The notes: generated by a model from the letters alone, not told the origin. A stretch of DNA of 31,066 nucleotides from Marinomonas sp. CT5 (GCF_018336975.1 NZ_CP025572.1:1877320-1908385); one strand, 5' to 3'. Shown: positions 1-8,269, numbered from the stretch's first letter. Numbers and translations: made by a program.

Positions 1-2
1 CT

Positions 3-170
3 GCTCAAACAATCAAAAGACTTGAACGAGAGTTGGAAGATGAACAATTAAGGAATCGCTTACTCAATACGGTGGTTGATATTCTAGATACTGAACATGG
101 GATGAATCTTAGAAAAAAGTATATAGCCAAGGAGCGAGACGCCTTCAAACTGAAGAAAAAATCAGTTTAA
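3..170 (+). pseudogene. IS3-family transposase orfA, C-terminal fragment
   Basis: The frame is open from the window edge and encodes 55 residues ending in a TAA at 168-170. The segment has the coiled-coil look of an orfA C-terminus (leucines spaced through RLERELEDEQLRNRLLNTVV), followed by a basic tail containing RKKY and KLKKKSV. In IS3 elements this part mediates multimerisation, while the N-terminal helix-turn-helix binds the inverted repeats; that N-terminal half would lie to the left of the window. Only the fragment is visible, so whether orfA itself is intact cannot be judged. Confidence 0.65.
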
Positions 171-427
171 GTCGTTCTTGTCAGCTTCTTGGCATTAGCA
201 GGCAAGCGGTCTATCAACAAGAGCATAGGCAGCGAATACGACAGAATAGTCTATCAATCGTTAAAGGCTTGGTTATGGATATACGTCGTTTCATGCCTAG
301 ACTTGGTACAAGAAAGTTATATTTTTTGCTTAAAGACAAACTGAAAGAGCGAGATATAAAACTCGGTCGAGATGGCTTGTTTCGTTATTGGGTTGATTTG
401 AGCTGGAATGGTATTGAAATGTTATGA
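113..427 (+). pseudogene. IS3-family transposase orfB, N-terminal fragment
   Basis: The -1 frame relative to orfA is open from 113 and readable as protein from about 161. It contains CQLLGISRQAVYQ, the HTH_21-type start of IS3 orfB, then MPRLGTRKLYFLLK and KLGRDGLFRYW, which match the region upstream of the rve (DDE) domain. The frame then runs into an unrelated tail (DLSWNGIEML) and stops at 425-427. No catalytic D, D or E motif is present. The deletion junction is probably near position 390, where similarity to the family ends. Confidence 0.7.
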
Positions 428-467
428 CACATCTGCGTTTAATCTTGATTTTGACTTACTACACTCG

Positions 468-498
468 CTGTACCAAAATATAATAAATATTGGTACAG
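468..498 (+). promoter_or_regulatory. Candidate ParD operator overlapping the parDE promoter
   Basis: Two perfect 9-bp arms, CTGTACCAA (468-476) and TTGGTACAG (490-498), flank a 13-bp spacer that contains TATAAT at 479-484. The right arm ends next to the AAGGAG ribosome-binding site (499-504). Type II antitoxins commonly repress their own promoter by binding such palindromes, and a repressor here would cover the -10 box. No good -35 is present at the ideal spacing. The operator role is an inference from position and symmetry. Confidence 0.6.
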
Positions 499-510
499 AA
501 GGAGAAAAGA

Positions 511-753
511 ATGCCTAAAAATACAAGCATTAGTTTGGGTAGTCATTTTGATCAGTTTATTGCACAGCAAATAGAAGATGGGCGATATGCCTCTGCTAGC
601 GAAGTGATTCGTGCCGGATTGCGTAAACTTGAAGATGATGATCAAAAACTTAAAACACTGCAAAGTTTAATACAAGAAGGTATTGCTAGTGGCACTGCCG
701 AATACAGCTATGAAGGTTTGATGAAAGAACTGGATGACGAATTGGGTAAATGA
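511..753 (+). CDS. parD: ParD-type antitoxin of a type II toxin-antitoxin pair
   Basis: The 80-residue protein has the ribbon-helix-helix DNA-binding N-terminus of the ParD/CC2985 family (NTSISLGSHFDQFIAQQI, then RYASASEVIRAGLRKLE). An acidic C-terminus follows that in this family wraps the toxin. The ATG at 511 was chosen because AAGGAG (499-504) sits 6 nt upstream; an in-frame TTG at 490 would lie inside the palindrome and has no ribosome-binding site. The stop overlaps the start of parE as ATGA, so the two are translationally coupled. It should neutralise ParE and, with it, repress the promoter through the palindrome at 468-498. Confidence 0.9.
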   Translation: MPKNTSISLGSHFDQFIAQQIEDGRYASASEVIRAGLRKLEDDDQKLKTLQSLIQEGIASGTAEYSYEGLMKELDDELGK

Positions 754-1040
754 ATTTGTTTACTCTGTCGAAGGCGGCGCGTGCCGACTTAAAGCAAATA
801 GCTACCTATACACAGAAAGTATGGGGGTCAGGCAAGCGTAAAACTTACATCAAAGAATTAGATTTAGCGATGCTTTTTCTAGCTGAGAATCCTATGTCAG
901 GAATGCAATGTAACTACATAGCTTCAGGTTTGCGCAAACAGCAACATGAAAGCCATACTATATTTTATGAAATTCAAAAAGAGTCAATTTTTATTGTTCG
1001 GGTGCTTCATAAAAGCATGGATGTCGAGTCGAAGTTTTGA
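750..1040 (+). CDS. parE: ParE-type toxin (RelE/ParE superfamily)
   Basis: The 96-residue protein matches the ParE family in length and layout: an N-terminal strand and helix (LFTLSKAARADLKQIATYT), a central NPMSGMQC segment, and C-terminal strands ending in HESHTIFYEI and IFIVRVLHKSMD. ParE toxins characterised in other systems poison DNA gyrase, but whether this one does cannot be read from sequence. The ATG at 750 overlaps the parD stop by 4 nt. The gene appears full length with no frameshift. It lies between an IS3 remnant and chromosomal genes, a common place for horizontally acquired toxin-antitoxin modules. Confidence 0.88.
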   Translation: MNLFTLSKAARADLKQIATYTQKVWGSGKRKTYIKELDLAMLFLAENPMSGMQCNYIASGLRKQQHESHTIFYEIQKESIFIVRVLHKSMDVESKF

Positions 1041-1102
1041 GGTTGTCGGCCGAATAACAGTAGGTATATTTAATTCAAGTGGCATGAGATTAAATTTACA
1101 AA

Positions 1103-1336
1103 ATGACCATAACTAAAGAATACTGGAATTTGCCTAAAGCCGATGAAGTGTTGAATATTTTGCAAGGCGCTAATTTGAAAGCACTTGTCGATTATGCTGA
1201 TAACTCTTTATTTTTCGGGCTTGGAGCGAGTGATGTAACCGCAATTTCAGGTGTATTTGTCGCCTTATTAGCTTTGATTGTTTCTTTTTACTTCCTTACG
1301 CATTTTTCCTTTATGATAGTCGCCATTAGTATTTGA
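1103..1336 (+). CDS. Possible small membrane protein, unknown function
   Basis: The open frame encodes 77 residues with a polar N-terminal half and one strongly hydrophobic stretch at about residues 47-66 (SGVFVALLALIVSFYFLTHF). I do not recognise a family. Codon use resembles the neighbouring genes, which favours a real gene. Against it, the ATG at 1103 has no visible Shine-Dalgarno sequence. It ends 22 nt before the VC0807-type membrane gene, so the two could be co-transcribed. It could also be a decayed end of a larger membrane protein. Confidence 0.4.
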   Translation: MTITKEYWNLPKADEVLNILQGANLKALVDYADNSLFFGLGASDVTAISGVFVALLALIVSFYFLTHFSFMIVAISI

Positions 1337-1358
1337 ATTAAACTTGGAACCAAACATT

Positions 1359-2054
1359 ATGAGCAACACTCCCGAACACAAACCACGTCCGATGATTGAC
1401 CTTATTGTCAGTGTCATCTTGCCTTCTGTGATTTTGATGAAGCTAAGTGGTGAGGATAAATTAGGCACGAGCGGCGGTTTGATTGCGGCGTTGGCGTTTC
1501 CTCTTGGGTGGGGGATTTACGAGTTAATTAAGTACCGTAAGTTTAACTTTATTGCTTTACTAGGTTTGGTTAGTGTTTTGCTAACGGGCAGCATTGGTTT
1601 ATTCGAATTGGACAATAAATGGTTGGCGATTAAAGAAGCGGCCATTCCCGCGATTATCGGCATTGGTGTTTTGGTGTCGACCTTTACGCCTTACCCTTTG
1701 GTGCGAGCCATGTTCTTCAATGCCGCGATCATGGATGTGGACACGATTAAGCAAAAATTAGAAGAGAACAACAGCACAGAAATGTTCGAAAAACGCTTAA
1801 TGAAAGCCACGTATTTTATTGCCGGCTCTTTTGCCTTTTCCGCGACCATGAATTACATCCTAGCGAAATGGATCGTCACCAGCCCAGCAGGAACCGAAGC
1901 CTTCAACGAAGAATTGGGGCAGATGACGCTTTATAGCTACCCCATGATCGCCATTCCTTCCATGATCATGTTAATGGCTATTTTTTATTACCTATGGCGC
2001 AGTATCCAAAAAGCCACAGGATTGAAACTAGAAGAATTAATCGTTAAGAAATAA
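1359..2054 (+). CDS. VC0807-family multi-pass membrane protein
   Basis: The 231-residue protein has about six hydrophobic segments: near residues 12-30, 40-56, 65-80, 92-110, 148-168 and 190-212. A charged linker lies between (DVDTIKQKLEENN). The pattern and length fit the uncharacterised VC0807-type membrane family of gammaproteobacteria; this assignment is from memory and needs a profile search. ATG 1359 was preferred over the in-frame TTG at 1344 because GGAA lies about 9 nt upstream of it. No transport motif or ligand-binding residue can be named. A strong hairpin follows at 2186, so the transcript probably ends there. Confidence 0.7.
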   Translation: MSNTPEHKPRPMIDLIVSVILPSVILMKLSGEDKLGTSGGLIAALAFPLGWGIYELIKYRKFNFIALLGLVSVLLTGSIGLFELDNKWLAIKEAAIPAIIGIGVLVSTFTPYPLVRAMFFNAAIMDVDTIKQKLEENNSTEMFEKRLMKATYFIAGSFAFSATMNYILAKWIVTSPAGTEAFNEELGQMTLYSYPMIAIPSMIMLMAIFYYLWRSIQKATGLKLEELIVKK

Positions 2055-2185
2055 CCCGCCTTTATGCTTGGGGTCAAAGCAAAAGTAGGCTAAACATTAT
2101 CGGCCACTCTTGCTGATCTCAATTATCCAAATCTCATTGCCTGAGCTTCTTATTAGCCAAAATGTTGGCTTACTAAAATGGTTTT

Positions 2186-2213
2186 AAAGCGACTTAGTCA
2201 CTAAGTCGCTTTT
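2186..2213 (+). terminator. Perfect 12-bp hairpin, probable (bidirectional) terminator
   Basis: AAAGCGACTTAG (2186-2197) pairs perfectly with CTAAGTCGCTTT (2201-2212) across a 3-nt loop. A short T run follows on the plus strand, and the upstream TTTTAAA region could serve the minus strand. It separates the VC0807-type gene from the dipeptidase gene. Confidence 0.7.
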
Positions 2214-2310
2214 AGTCTACCTCGAGTCGTTTCCAGCCACCTCACACCCGTAGCTAAAAATTACACTGAGTGAATTGATGTTTTACCCATTTGATAGGTA
2301 AGGAAAAGCA

Positions 2311-3288
2311 ATGAACGCAGCAGAGCTACACGATAAGTCCATTATTATTGACGGTTTGATTTGTGCTAAGTGGAATCGCGAGTTATTCGAAGATATGTCA
2401 AAGGGCAAGTTGACAGCCGCAAATTGTACCGTGTCGTTTTGGGAGAACTTTGAAGGGACAGTACGCAATATTGTTGAGATGAATCAGTTGATCGAAGCCA
2501 ATAGTGATCTGTTGACGAAGGTTTATACAACAAAAGACATTCATCGTGCAAAGGCCGAAGGGAAAACTGGCGTCATGATGGGGTTTCAAAATGCTCATGC
2601 ATTTGAAGATCAAATTGGTTATGTACAAATTTTCAAAGACCTTGGCGTCGGCATAGTGCAAATGTGCTACAACACGCAAAACTTGGTGGGTACTGGGTGT
2701 TACGAACGTGATGGTGGTTTGTCTGGCTTTGGGCGTGAGATTGTAGCTGAGATGAATCGTGTTGGTATGTTGTGCGATTTATCGCACGTTGGTGCAAACA
2801 CGGCGAAAGAAGTCATCATAGAATCTAAAAAGCCCGTTGCCTACTCTCACTGCTTACCTTCCGGTTTAAAAGAACATCCACGTAATCGCTCAGACGAAGA
2901 ACTTAAGTTTATTGCTGATAATGGCGGTTTTGTTGGCGTTACCATGTTTACACCTTTTTTAAGAGCTGGAGTGAATGCCACCGTTGACGATTATGTTGAA
3001 GCTATTCAATACATTTATAACATCGTAGGTGAAGATGCGATTGGTATTGGTACGGACTTTACACAAGGTCATGGCGAAGATTTTTTTGAATATCTTACTC
3101 ACGATAAAGGCTATGCCCGTCGTTTGACTCGCTTCGGTGAGATTATTAATCCAAAAGGCATTCGGACGGTTGGCGAGTTTCCTAATCTGACGGAAGCCTT
3201 ACTAAAGCATGGCTTTAGTGAGCGTCAAGTTTGCAAAATTATGGGTGAGAATTGGGTGAATCTTCTTCACGAAGTTTGGGGTGAGTAA
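2311..3288 (+). CDS. Membrane dipeptidase (peptidase M19) homologue of the dimethylglycine cluster
   Basis: The 325-residue protein is close in length and sequence to the M19 protein found beside dgcA in Pseudomonas (PA5396 type). Family landmarks are GGLSGFGREIVAEMNRVG, DLSHVG (His159), SHC (His180), HPRN, and IGTDF (Asp249). The usual H-x-D metal motif near the N-terminus is absent: after Asp14-Gly15 the expected His and Asp are Leu16 and Cys18. So either the metal site differs or the enzyme is not a standard dipeptidase. A good TAAGGA ribosome-binding site precedes ATG 2311. It opens the catabolic cluster, 156 nt ahead of the DUF5943 gene. Its substrate in betaine catabolism is not established. 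Confidence 0.88.
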   Translation: MNAAELHDKSIIIDGLICAKWNRELFEDMSKGKLTAANCTVSFWENFEGTVRNIVEMNQLIEANSDLLTKVYTTKDIHRAKAEGKTGVMMGFQNAHAFEDQIGYVQIFKDLGVGIVQMCYNTQNLVGTGCYERDGGLSGFGREIVAEMNRVGMLCDLSHVGANTAKEVIIESKKPVAYSHCLPSGLKEHPRNRSDEELKFIADNGGFVGVTMFTPFLRAGVNATVDDYVEAIQYIYNIVGEDAIGIGTDFTQGHGEDFFEYLTHDKGYARRLTRFGEIINPKGIRTVGEFPNLTEALLKHGFSERQVCKIMGENWVNLLHEVWGE

Positions 3289-3444
3289 AGCTACTGCGCT
3301 CGATTAACCATTGTTAAAAACAAACTCAAGATGCTCATTTATAATTATAAACTCCGCTCTTTCGTTTGTTTTTGCCTCGGGGAACCTTCGCTCATAACAC
3401 TTTACAGTATTTGATCTTAACGAAAAGAACTTAAGGAATTTAAC

Positions 3445-3990
3445 ATGTCTACACACGCTCCAGAAATGCCAATTCTTGTTGATGATGAAACCGGTGTTTG
3501 GACTACGGACGCATTGCCGATGCTGTATGTGCCGCGTCACTTTTTTGTTAATAATCACATGGGAATAGAAGATGAAATCGGTGCTGAGCGTTATGCCGAT
3601 ATTCTTTATAAAGCAGGCTACAAATCGGCGTACTTTTGGTGCGAACAAGAGTCAGAATGCCATGGCATTTATGGTGAAGATATTTGGCATCACTATTTAA
3701 AGCGCCTTTCACAACGTGGCTGGGGGATTTTTATTACTGAAGAATTGGACGTGGAAAAAGGCACTGCAAAAATTCGTTTAGAAAACTCCGCCTTTGTTTA
3801 TCACTACGAAAAAATTCATGGCAAAAAAGTAAACCGCAAAGTCGATTATATGTTCACAGGTTGGTTTGCTGGTGCATTGGATCAAATTTTAGAGAGCAAA
3901 GGTTTGGCAACTCGTACGAAAGCTGAGCAAACACAAAGTGCAGCAGAAGAAGGCTGTGATGTTGGCTATTTTGAAGTCACGCCATTGTAA
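3445..3990 (+). CDS. DUF5943-type protein of the dimethylglycine cluster
   Basis: The 181-residue soluble protein resembles the conserved hypothetical that precedes dgcA in Pseudomonas (PA5397 type). Recognisable stretches are GVWTTDALPMLYVPRHFF, YKSAYFWCEQE and YMFTGWFAGALDQIL. These resemble the 4-vinyl-reductase/V4R-like fold, which binds small hydrophobic ligands in other proteins. No catalytic motif is evident; Cys64, Cys70 and several histidines could bind a ligand or metal, but that is speculation. TAAGGA lies 7 nt upstream of ATG 3445. Position between the dipeptidase homologue and dgcA implies a role in dimethylglycine or sarcosine handling. Confidence 0.85.
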   Translation: MSTHAPEMPILVDDETGVWTTDALPMLYVPRHFFVNNHMGIEDEIGAERYADILYKAGYKSAYFWCEQESECHGIYGEDIWHHYLKRLSQRGWGIFITEELDVEKGTAKIRLENSAFVYHYEKIHGKKVNRKVDYMFTGWFAGALDQILESKGLATRTKAEQTQSAAEEGCDVGYFEVTPL

Positions 3991-4087
3991 GAGTGTTGTA
4001 GCAAAACTAAAAATATGAGGTCATCACGGGCAGGTGATGGCGACAAACAGAAAAAGTTAAACGTTGTTTCCAAAAAGGCAGGATGTT

Positions 4088-6154
4088 ATGTCCCAGTATG
4101 ATGCGTTGTTCGAGCCACTCAATATAAATAAATTAACTATCCGCAATCGTATCGTCAGTACGGCCCACGCTGAGGTGTATGCCACAGATGGTGGCATGAC
4201 AACTGATCGTTATGTGAAATATTACGAAGAAAAAGCCAAAGGCGGTTGTGGCTTATGTATTTGTGGTGGTTCCAGTGTGGTGTCTATTGATAGCCCACAA
4301 AGTTGGTGGAGTTCAGTAAATTTATCCACTGATCGCATTATTCCTCACTTTCAAAATCTTGCCGATGCCGTACATAAGCATGGCGGGAAAATAATGATTC
4401 AGATTTCTCATATGGGGCGTCGTTCTCGCTGGGATGGTGAAAATTGGCCTAACTTAATGTCGCCTTCTGGTATTCGTGAGCCTGTTCACCGTGCGACTTG
4501 TAAGACTATTGAAGTAGAAGAAATGTGGCGCATTATTGGTGATTTTGCTCAAGCCGCTCGTCGTGCGAAAGAGGGTGGGCTCGATGGCGTTGAGTTGTCG
4601 GCCGTTCATCAGCACATGATTGATCAGTTTTGGTCGCCACGAGTAAACAAGCGTACCGACGAGTGGGGCGGAACATTTGAAGGCCGCATGAAGTTCGGTA
4701 TGGAAGTATTAAAAGCGGTGCGTGAAGAAGTGGGTCCAGACTTTGTTGTGGGCATGCGCATTACTGGGGATGAGTTTCACCCAGATGGCTTGGGTCATGA
4801 GGAAATGAAGAAAATCGCCCAGTATTATGATGCGACTGGTATGGTTGATTACTTCGGAGTCGTTGGTTCTGGTTGTGATACACATAATACTTTGGCAAAC
4901 GTTATTCCAAATATGAGTTATCCGCCTGAGCCTTTCTTATACTTGGCGGCTGGCATCAAAGAAGTGGTAAAAGTACCTGTTATTCATGCGCAGAATATCA
5001 AAGACCCAAACCAAGCTAAGCGTATTATCGAAGCTGGTTATGTGGATTTTGTTGGTATGACACGTGCTCACATCGCTGATCCTCACTTTATTGCAAAAAT
5101 CAAAATGGATCAGGTTGATCAAATTCGTCAGTGTGTTGGTGCTAACTATTGTATTGATCGTCAATACCAAGGCTTGGATGTTTTATGTATTCAGAATGCG
5201 GCGACATCGCGTGAATATATGGGCTTGCCACATGTTATTGAAAAAACTACAGGTGTCATTCGCAATGTGCTGGTGGTTGGCGGTGGTCCTGGCGGATTAG
5301 AAGCGGCTCGTGTTGCGGCTGAACGTGGCCATAAAGTCACTTTGCTGGAAAAAGCTGAAGAGCTGGGTGGCCAGTTAGTGTATGCCGCGAAGGCACCTCA
5401 ACGAGATCAAATTGCGGGGATTACGCGCTGGTTGGTTATGGAACTAGAGCGTTTGGGTGTGGAAGTTCGCTTAAATACTGCGGCGAACGAAGAAATGATT
5501 AAAGAAATTAACCCAGATGTGTGTATTTTGGCAGTCGGTGGGCATCCATTTGTAGAGCAAAATCCGGAATGGGGTGCTGAAGAAGGTTTAATTGTCTCTT
5601 CTTGGGATATTCTGAGTGGCGCTGTTGAACCTGGTAAAAATGTCTTGGTATACGACACTATCTGTGAATTCTCAGGCATGTCTGCCGCCGATTACTTAGC
5701 TTCTAAAGGGTCTTTGGTCGAATTGGTTACCGATGATATTAAACCTGGTGTAGGGGTTGGTGGTACAACATTCCCAACCTACTATCGTTCTCTCTATGAG
5801 AAAGAAGTCATTATGACATCGGATATGCTGCTAGAAAAAGTGTATCGCGAAGGCAATAGTCTAGTGGCGGTACTTGAAAATGAGTATACGGCTCAAAAAG
5901 AAGAGCGAGTTGTCGATCAGATAGTGATTGAAAATGGCATTCGTCCAAATGAAGATTTGTACTACGCGTTGAAACCAAGCTCACGAAATAAAGGTCAAAT
6001 TGATAACGAAGCTTTATTTGATATCAAGCCTCAGCCTGTGCTGGATACTGATCCTAGTGACGGTATGATTTTGTGGCGCTTGGGAGATTGTGTCTCTCAG
6101 CGTAATGTTCATGCAGCAATGTACGATGCACTTCGCCTTTGTAAAGACCTATAA
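4088..6154 (+). CDS. dgcA: Dimethylglycine demethylation protein DgcA (FMN/Fe-S dehydrogenase of the TMADH family)
   Basis: The 688-residue protein has the three-part plan of trimethylamine dehydrogenase relatives. An old-yellow-enzyme TIM barrel spans about residues 1-340 (LFEPLNINKLTIRNRIV, QISHMGRRSRW, GVELSAVHQHMIDQFWSPR). A cysteine cluster lies at 349-367, and a Rossmann domain starts near 394 (VLVVGGGPGGLEAARVA). The Fe-S region has Cys349, Cys355 and Cys367, but the second ligand expected from trimethylamine dehydrogenase is Ala352. ATG 4088 was chosen over an in-frame TTG at 4064 because AGGCAGGA lies just upstream. The family protein in Pseudomonas is required to convert dimethylglycine to sarcosine. 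Electrons presumably pass to DgcB and the flavoprotein encoded downstream. Confidence 0.93.
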   Translation: MSQYDALFEPLNINKLTIRNRIVSTAHAEVYATDGGMTTDRYVKYYEEKAKGGCGLCICGGSSVVSIDSPQSWWSSVNLSTDRIIPHFQNLADAVHKHGGKIMIQISHMGRRSRWDGENWPNLMSPSGIREPVHRATCKTIEVEEMWRIIGDFAQAARRAKEGGLDGVELSAVHQHMIDQFWSPRVNKRTDEWGGTFEGRMKFGMEVLKAVREEVGPDFVVGMRITGDEFHPDGLGHEEMKKIAQYYDATGMVDYFGVVGSGCDTHNTLANVIPNMSYPPEPFLYLAAGIKEVVKVPVIHAQNIKDPNQAKRIIEAGYVDFVGMTRAHIADPHFIAKIKMDQVDQIRQCVGANYCIDRQYQGLDVLCIQNAATSREYMGLPHVIEKTTGVIRNVLVVGGGPGGLEAARVAAERGHKVTLLEKAEELGGQLVYAAKAPQRDQIAGITRWLVMELERLGVEVRLNTAANEEMIKEINPDVCILAVGGHPFVEQNPEWGAEEGLIVSSWDILSGAVEPGKNVLVYDTICEFSGMSAADYLASKGSLVELVTDDIKPGVGVGGTTFPTYYRSLYEKEVIMTSDMLLEKVYREGNSLVAVLENEYTAQKEERVVDQIVIENGIRPNEDLYYALKPSSRNKGQIDNEALFDIKPQPVLDTDPSDGMILWRLGDCVSQRNVHAAMYDALRLCKDL

Positions 6155-6343
6155 GAAACGATGGTGATGTAAATAAGGGCAAAGCTTAAACGAATTGAAA
6201 ATACAGAATTAAGAAATATTAATAAATTATAGTTTTGATATTGCTTAGTCTTTCTATTTTTAGCCTGTTTTTGCTTTGCTTTTAAATCACCTATCTTTTC
6301 TGGTTTTTCTATTTTCAATATGCCCGATGACTGAGGGTTTAAG

Positions 6344-8269
6344 ATGATTCTTGATTGGTTACCTCCAACTTTAATTGGTGTCCTTCTTGTACTAGCGGGG
6401 ATTGGTGCGATTCGTCGAATTAACCTATGGCGCGCTGGACAAGCTGAAAACGTTGATTTCCTGTCTGGTTTACTGGCGATGCCTAAACGCTATCTGCGTG
6501 ATCTTCACCATGTAGTAGAGCGAGACAAATATATGTCTCGTACGCACGTAGCCACCGGCGGTGGTTTTGTTTTGGCGATGGTGCTGGTGTTGTTTGTTCA
6601 CCTCTTTGGTGTCGAAAGTAAAATTCTTGCTTGGGCACTGTTAGCGGCTTTGGTCATGATGTTTTGTGGTGCATTGTTTGTCGCCAAGCGTCGTTTGAAC
6701 CCGCCTTCACGTATTTCCAAAGGGCCTTGGATGCGTTTGCCCAAAAGTTTGCTAACGTTTTCTATTACCTTTTTTGTCTTAACTTTACCTACTTCTGGAA
6801 TTCTGCCTGAAGGAACCGGTGGTTGGCTTTTAACTCTAGTTTTGTCATTTTTTATCTTGTTGAGCTTGAGTGAAATGTTGTTTGGCATGACCTGGGGCGG
6901 GCCAATGAAGCACGCTTTTGCTGGAGCATTACATCTGGCTTTTCACCGTCGGCCTGAACGTTTTGGCGGCGGTCGTTCTACTGGATTGAAGCCTGTTGAT
7001 TTCGGGGATGGCGTAAGTGTTAAAGCGGTACATGGTGTGGCAAAACCAAGTGATTTTAAATGGAATCAATTACTTGGTTTTGATGCTTGTGTTCAGTGTG
7101 GTCGCTGTGAAGCGGTTTGTCCTGCGTTTGCCGCTGGCCAGCCTTTGAACCCGAAGAAGCTGATTCAAGATATGGTTGTTGGGCTTGCAGGAGGAACAGA
7201 CGAAAAATACGCTGGTAGTCCTTATCCCGGTATTGATGTTGGAAATGCTAAGGGTGGACCGAATCAGATTATTACGGATGGTTTGGTCAACTCGGATACG
7301 CTTTGGTCTTGTACAACCTGCCGTGCTTGTGTCGAAGAATGCCCGATGATGATTGAGCATGTGGATGCCATTGTTGATATGCGTCGTTTTTTGACCTTAG
7401 AAAAAGGCGATACTCCTAATAAGGGGGCTCAGGTACTCGAGAATATTATCGCGACAGATAATCCAAATGGGTATTCTCCTGCGAGTCGTACTAACTGGGC
7501 AGCTGATCAAAATTTAAGTGTAATGAAAGATGTAAAACAAGCAGAGGTTTTGTTTTGGGTATCTGATGGCGCTTTCGACATGCGTAGTCAGCGAATTTTA
7601 CGTTCTTTTGTTAAGTTACTGAAAGCGGCGAATGTAGATGTGGCGATTCTAGGTGATGAAGAGCTTGATAGTGGTGATGTTGCCCGTCGTTTGGGGGATG
7701 ATGCAGCTTTTCAAAGCTTGGCAAAACGCAACCTAGCAACTTTGTCAAAATACAGCTTTAAAACTGTTGTTACGACAGACCCTCATGCCTTTCATTGTTT
7801 AAGAAATGAATATGGGGATTTTGGCTCTGATGCTTTGAAAGATGTAGAAGTACTACACCATACGACATATTTGAATCGTTTAATAAAAGAAGGTCGATTT
7901 AATTTGAGCCCTCTACAAGGAAGTAAAGTGACGTACCACGATCCTTGTTATCTCGGCCGTTATAATGGTGAATATGAAGCGCCACGAGAATTGCTTGCAA
8001 GCCTAGGCATTGAAGTTGCTGAAATGGAACGCTCTCGTTTTCGTTCACGCTGTTGTGGCGGTGGCGGTGGCGCGCCGATTACGGATATTCCGGGTGAACG
8101 ACGTATAGCTGATATGCGTATGGAAGATGTAACCAGTACAGGTGCAGACATGGTGGCCGTTGGTTGTCAGCAATGTACAGCGATGTTGGAAGGGGTGGTA
8201 GAACCTCGACCAGTAGTAAAAGATATTGCTGAAATCTTAGCAGGACAACTTATTGAGGAGACACACTGA
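6344..8269 (+). CDS. dgcB: DgcB, membrane-bound Fe-S electron-transfer subunit of dimethylglycine demethylation
   Basis: The 641-residue protein begins with a membrane region of about five hydrophobic segments (residues 5-22, 75-90, 97-113, 133-152, 160-180). Two 4Fe-4S motifs follow: CVQCGRCEAVCP (Cys249, 252, 255, 259) and CTTCRACVEECP (Cys323, 326, 329, 333). The C-terminal half carries a heterodisulfide-reductase-type cysteine-rich domain with HDPCYLGR, the double cysteine at 570-571 in CCGGGGG, and CQQC (608, 611). This layout suits passing electrons from the flavoprotein to the quinone pool, like glycolate-oxidase and HdrD-like proteins. It lies 189 nt after dgcA, an AT-rich gap with no gene. 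Its stop overlaps the next start as TGATG. Confidence 0.92.
   Translation: MILDWLPPTLIGVLLVLAGIGAIRRINLWRAGQAENVDFLSGLLAMPKRYLRDLHHVVERDKYMSRTHVATGGGFVLAMVLVLFVHLFGVESKILAWALLAALVMMFCGALFVAKRRLNPPSRISKGPWMRLPKSLLTFSITFFVLTLPTSGILPEGTGGWLLTLVLSFFILLSLSEMLFGMTWGGPMKHAFAGALHLAFHRRPERFGGGRSTGLKPVDFGDGVSVKAVHGVAKPSDFKWNQLLGFDACVQCGRCEAVCPAFAAGQPLNPKKLIQDMVVGLAGGTDEKYAGSPYPGIDVGNAKGGPNQIITDGLVNSDTLWSCTTCRACVEECPMMIEHVDAIVDMRRFLTLEKGDTPNKGAQVLENIIATDNPNGYSPASRTNWAADQNLSVMKDVKQAEVLFWVSDGAFDMRSQRILRSFVKLLKAANVDVAILGDEELDSGDVARRLGDDAAFQSLAKRNLATLSKYSFKTVVTTDPHAFHCLRNEYGDFGSDALKDVEVLHHTTYLNRLIKEGRFNLSPLQGSKVTYHDPCYLGRYNGEYEAPRELLASLGIEVAEMERSRFRSRCCGGGGGAPITDIPGERRIADMRMEDVTSTGADMVAVGCQQCTAMLEGVVEPRPVVKDIAEILAGQLIEETH

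Larger units (their letters stand above)
1..427 (+). mobile_element. Truncated IS3-family insertion sequence (right part missing)
   Basis: Two overlapping reading frames have the arrangement typical of IS3 elements: an orfA tail ending at 170 and an orfB beginning in the -1 frame. A run of six A (156-161) in the overlap could be the slippage site for programmed -1 frameshifting. The orfB frame stops at 425-427, before any DDE catalytic core, so the element is dead. The left end lies outside the window and no terminal inverted repeat or target duplication was found. The remnant abuts a toxin-antitoxin pair, so this was probably an insertion hotspot (inference). Confidence 0.75.

Noticed and set aside
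439..663. A 74-codon minus-strand frame over the start of parD
   Set aside because: It overlaps a well-supported antitoxin gene with a proper ribosome-binding site, has no family features, and reads across the operator palindrome.
5064..5300. A 78-codon plus-strand frame inside dgcA
   Set aside because: It lies in a shifted frame inside a clear, well-conserved gene and has no independent start signal.
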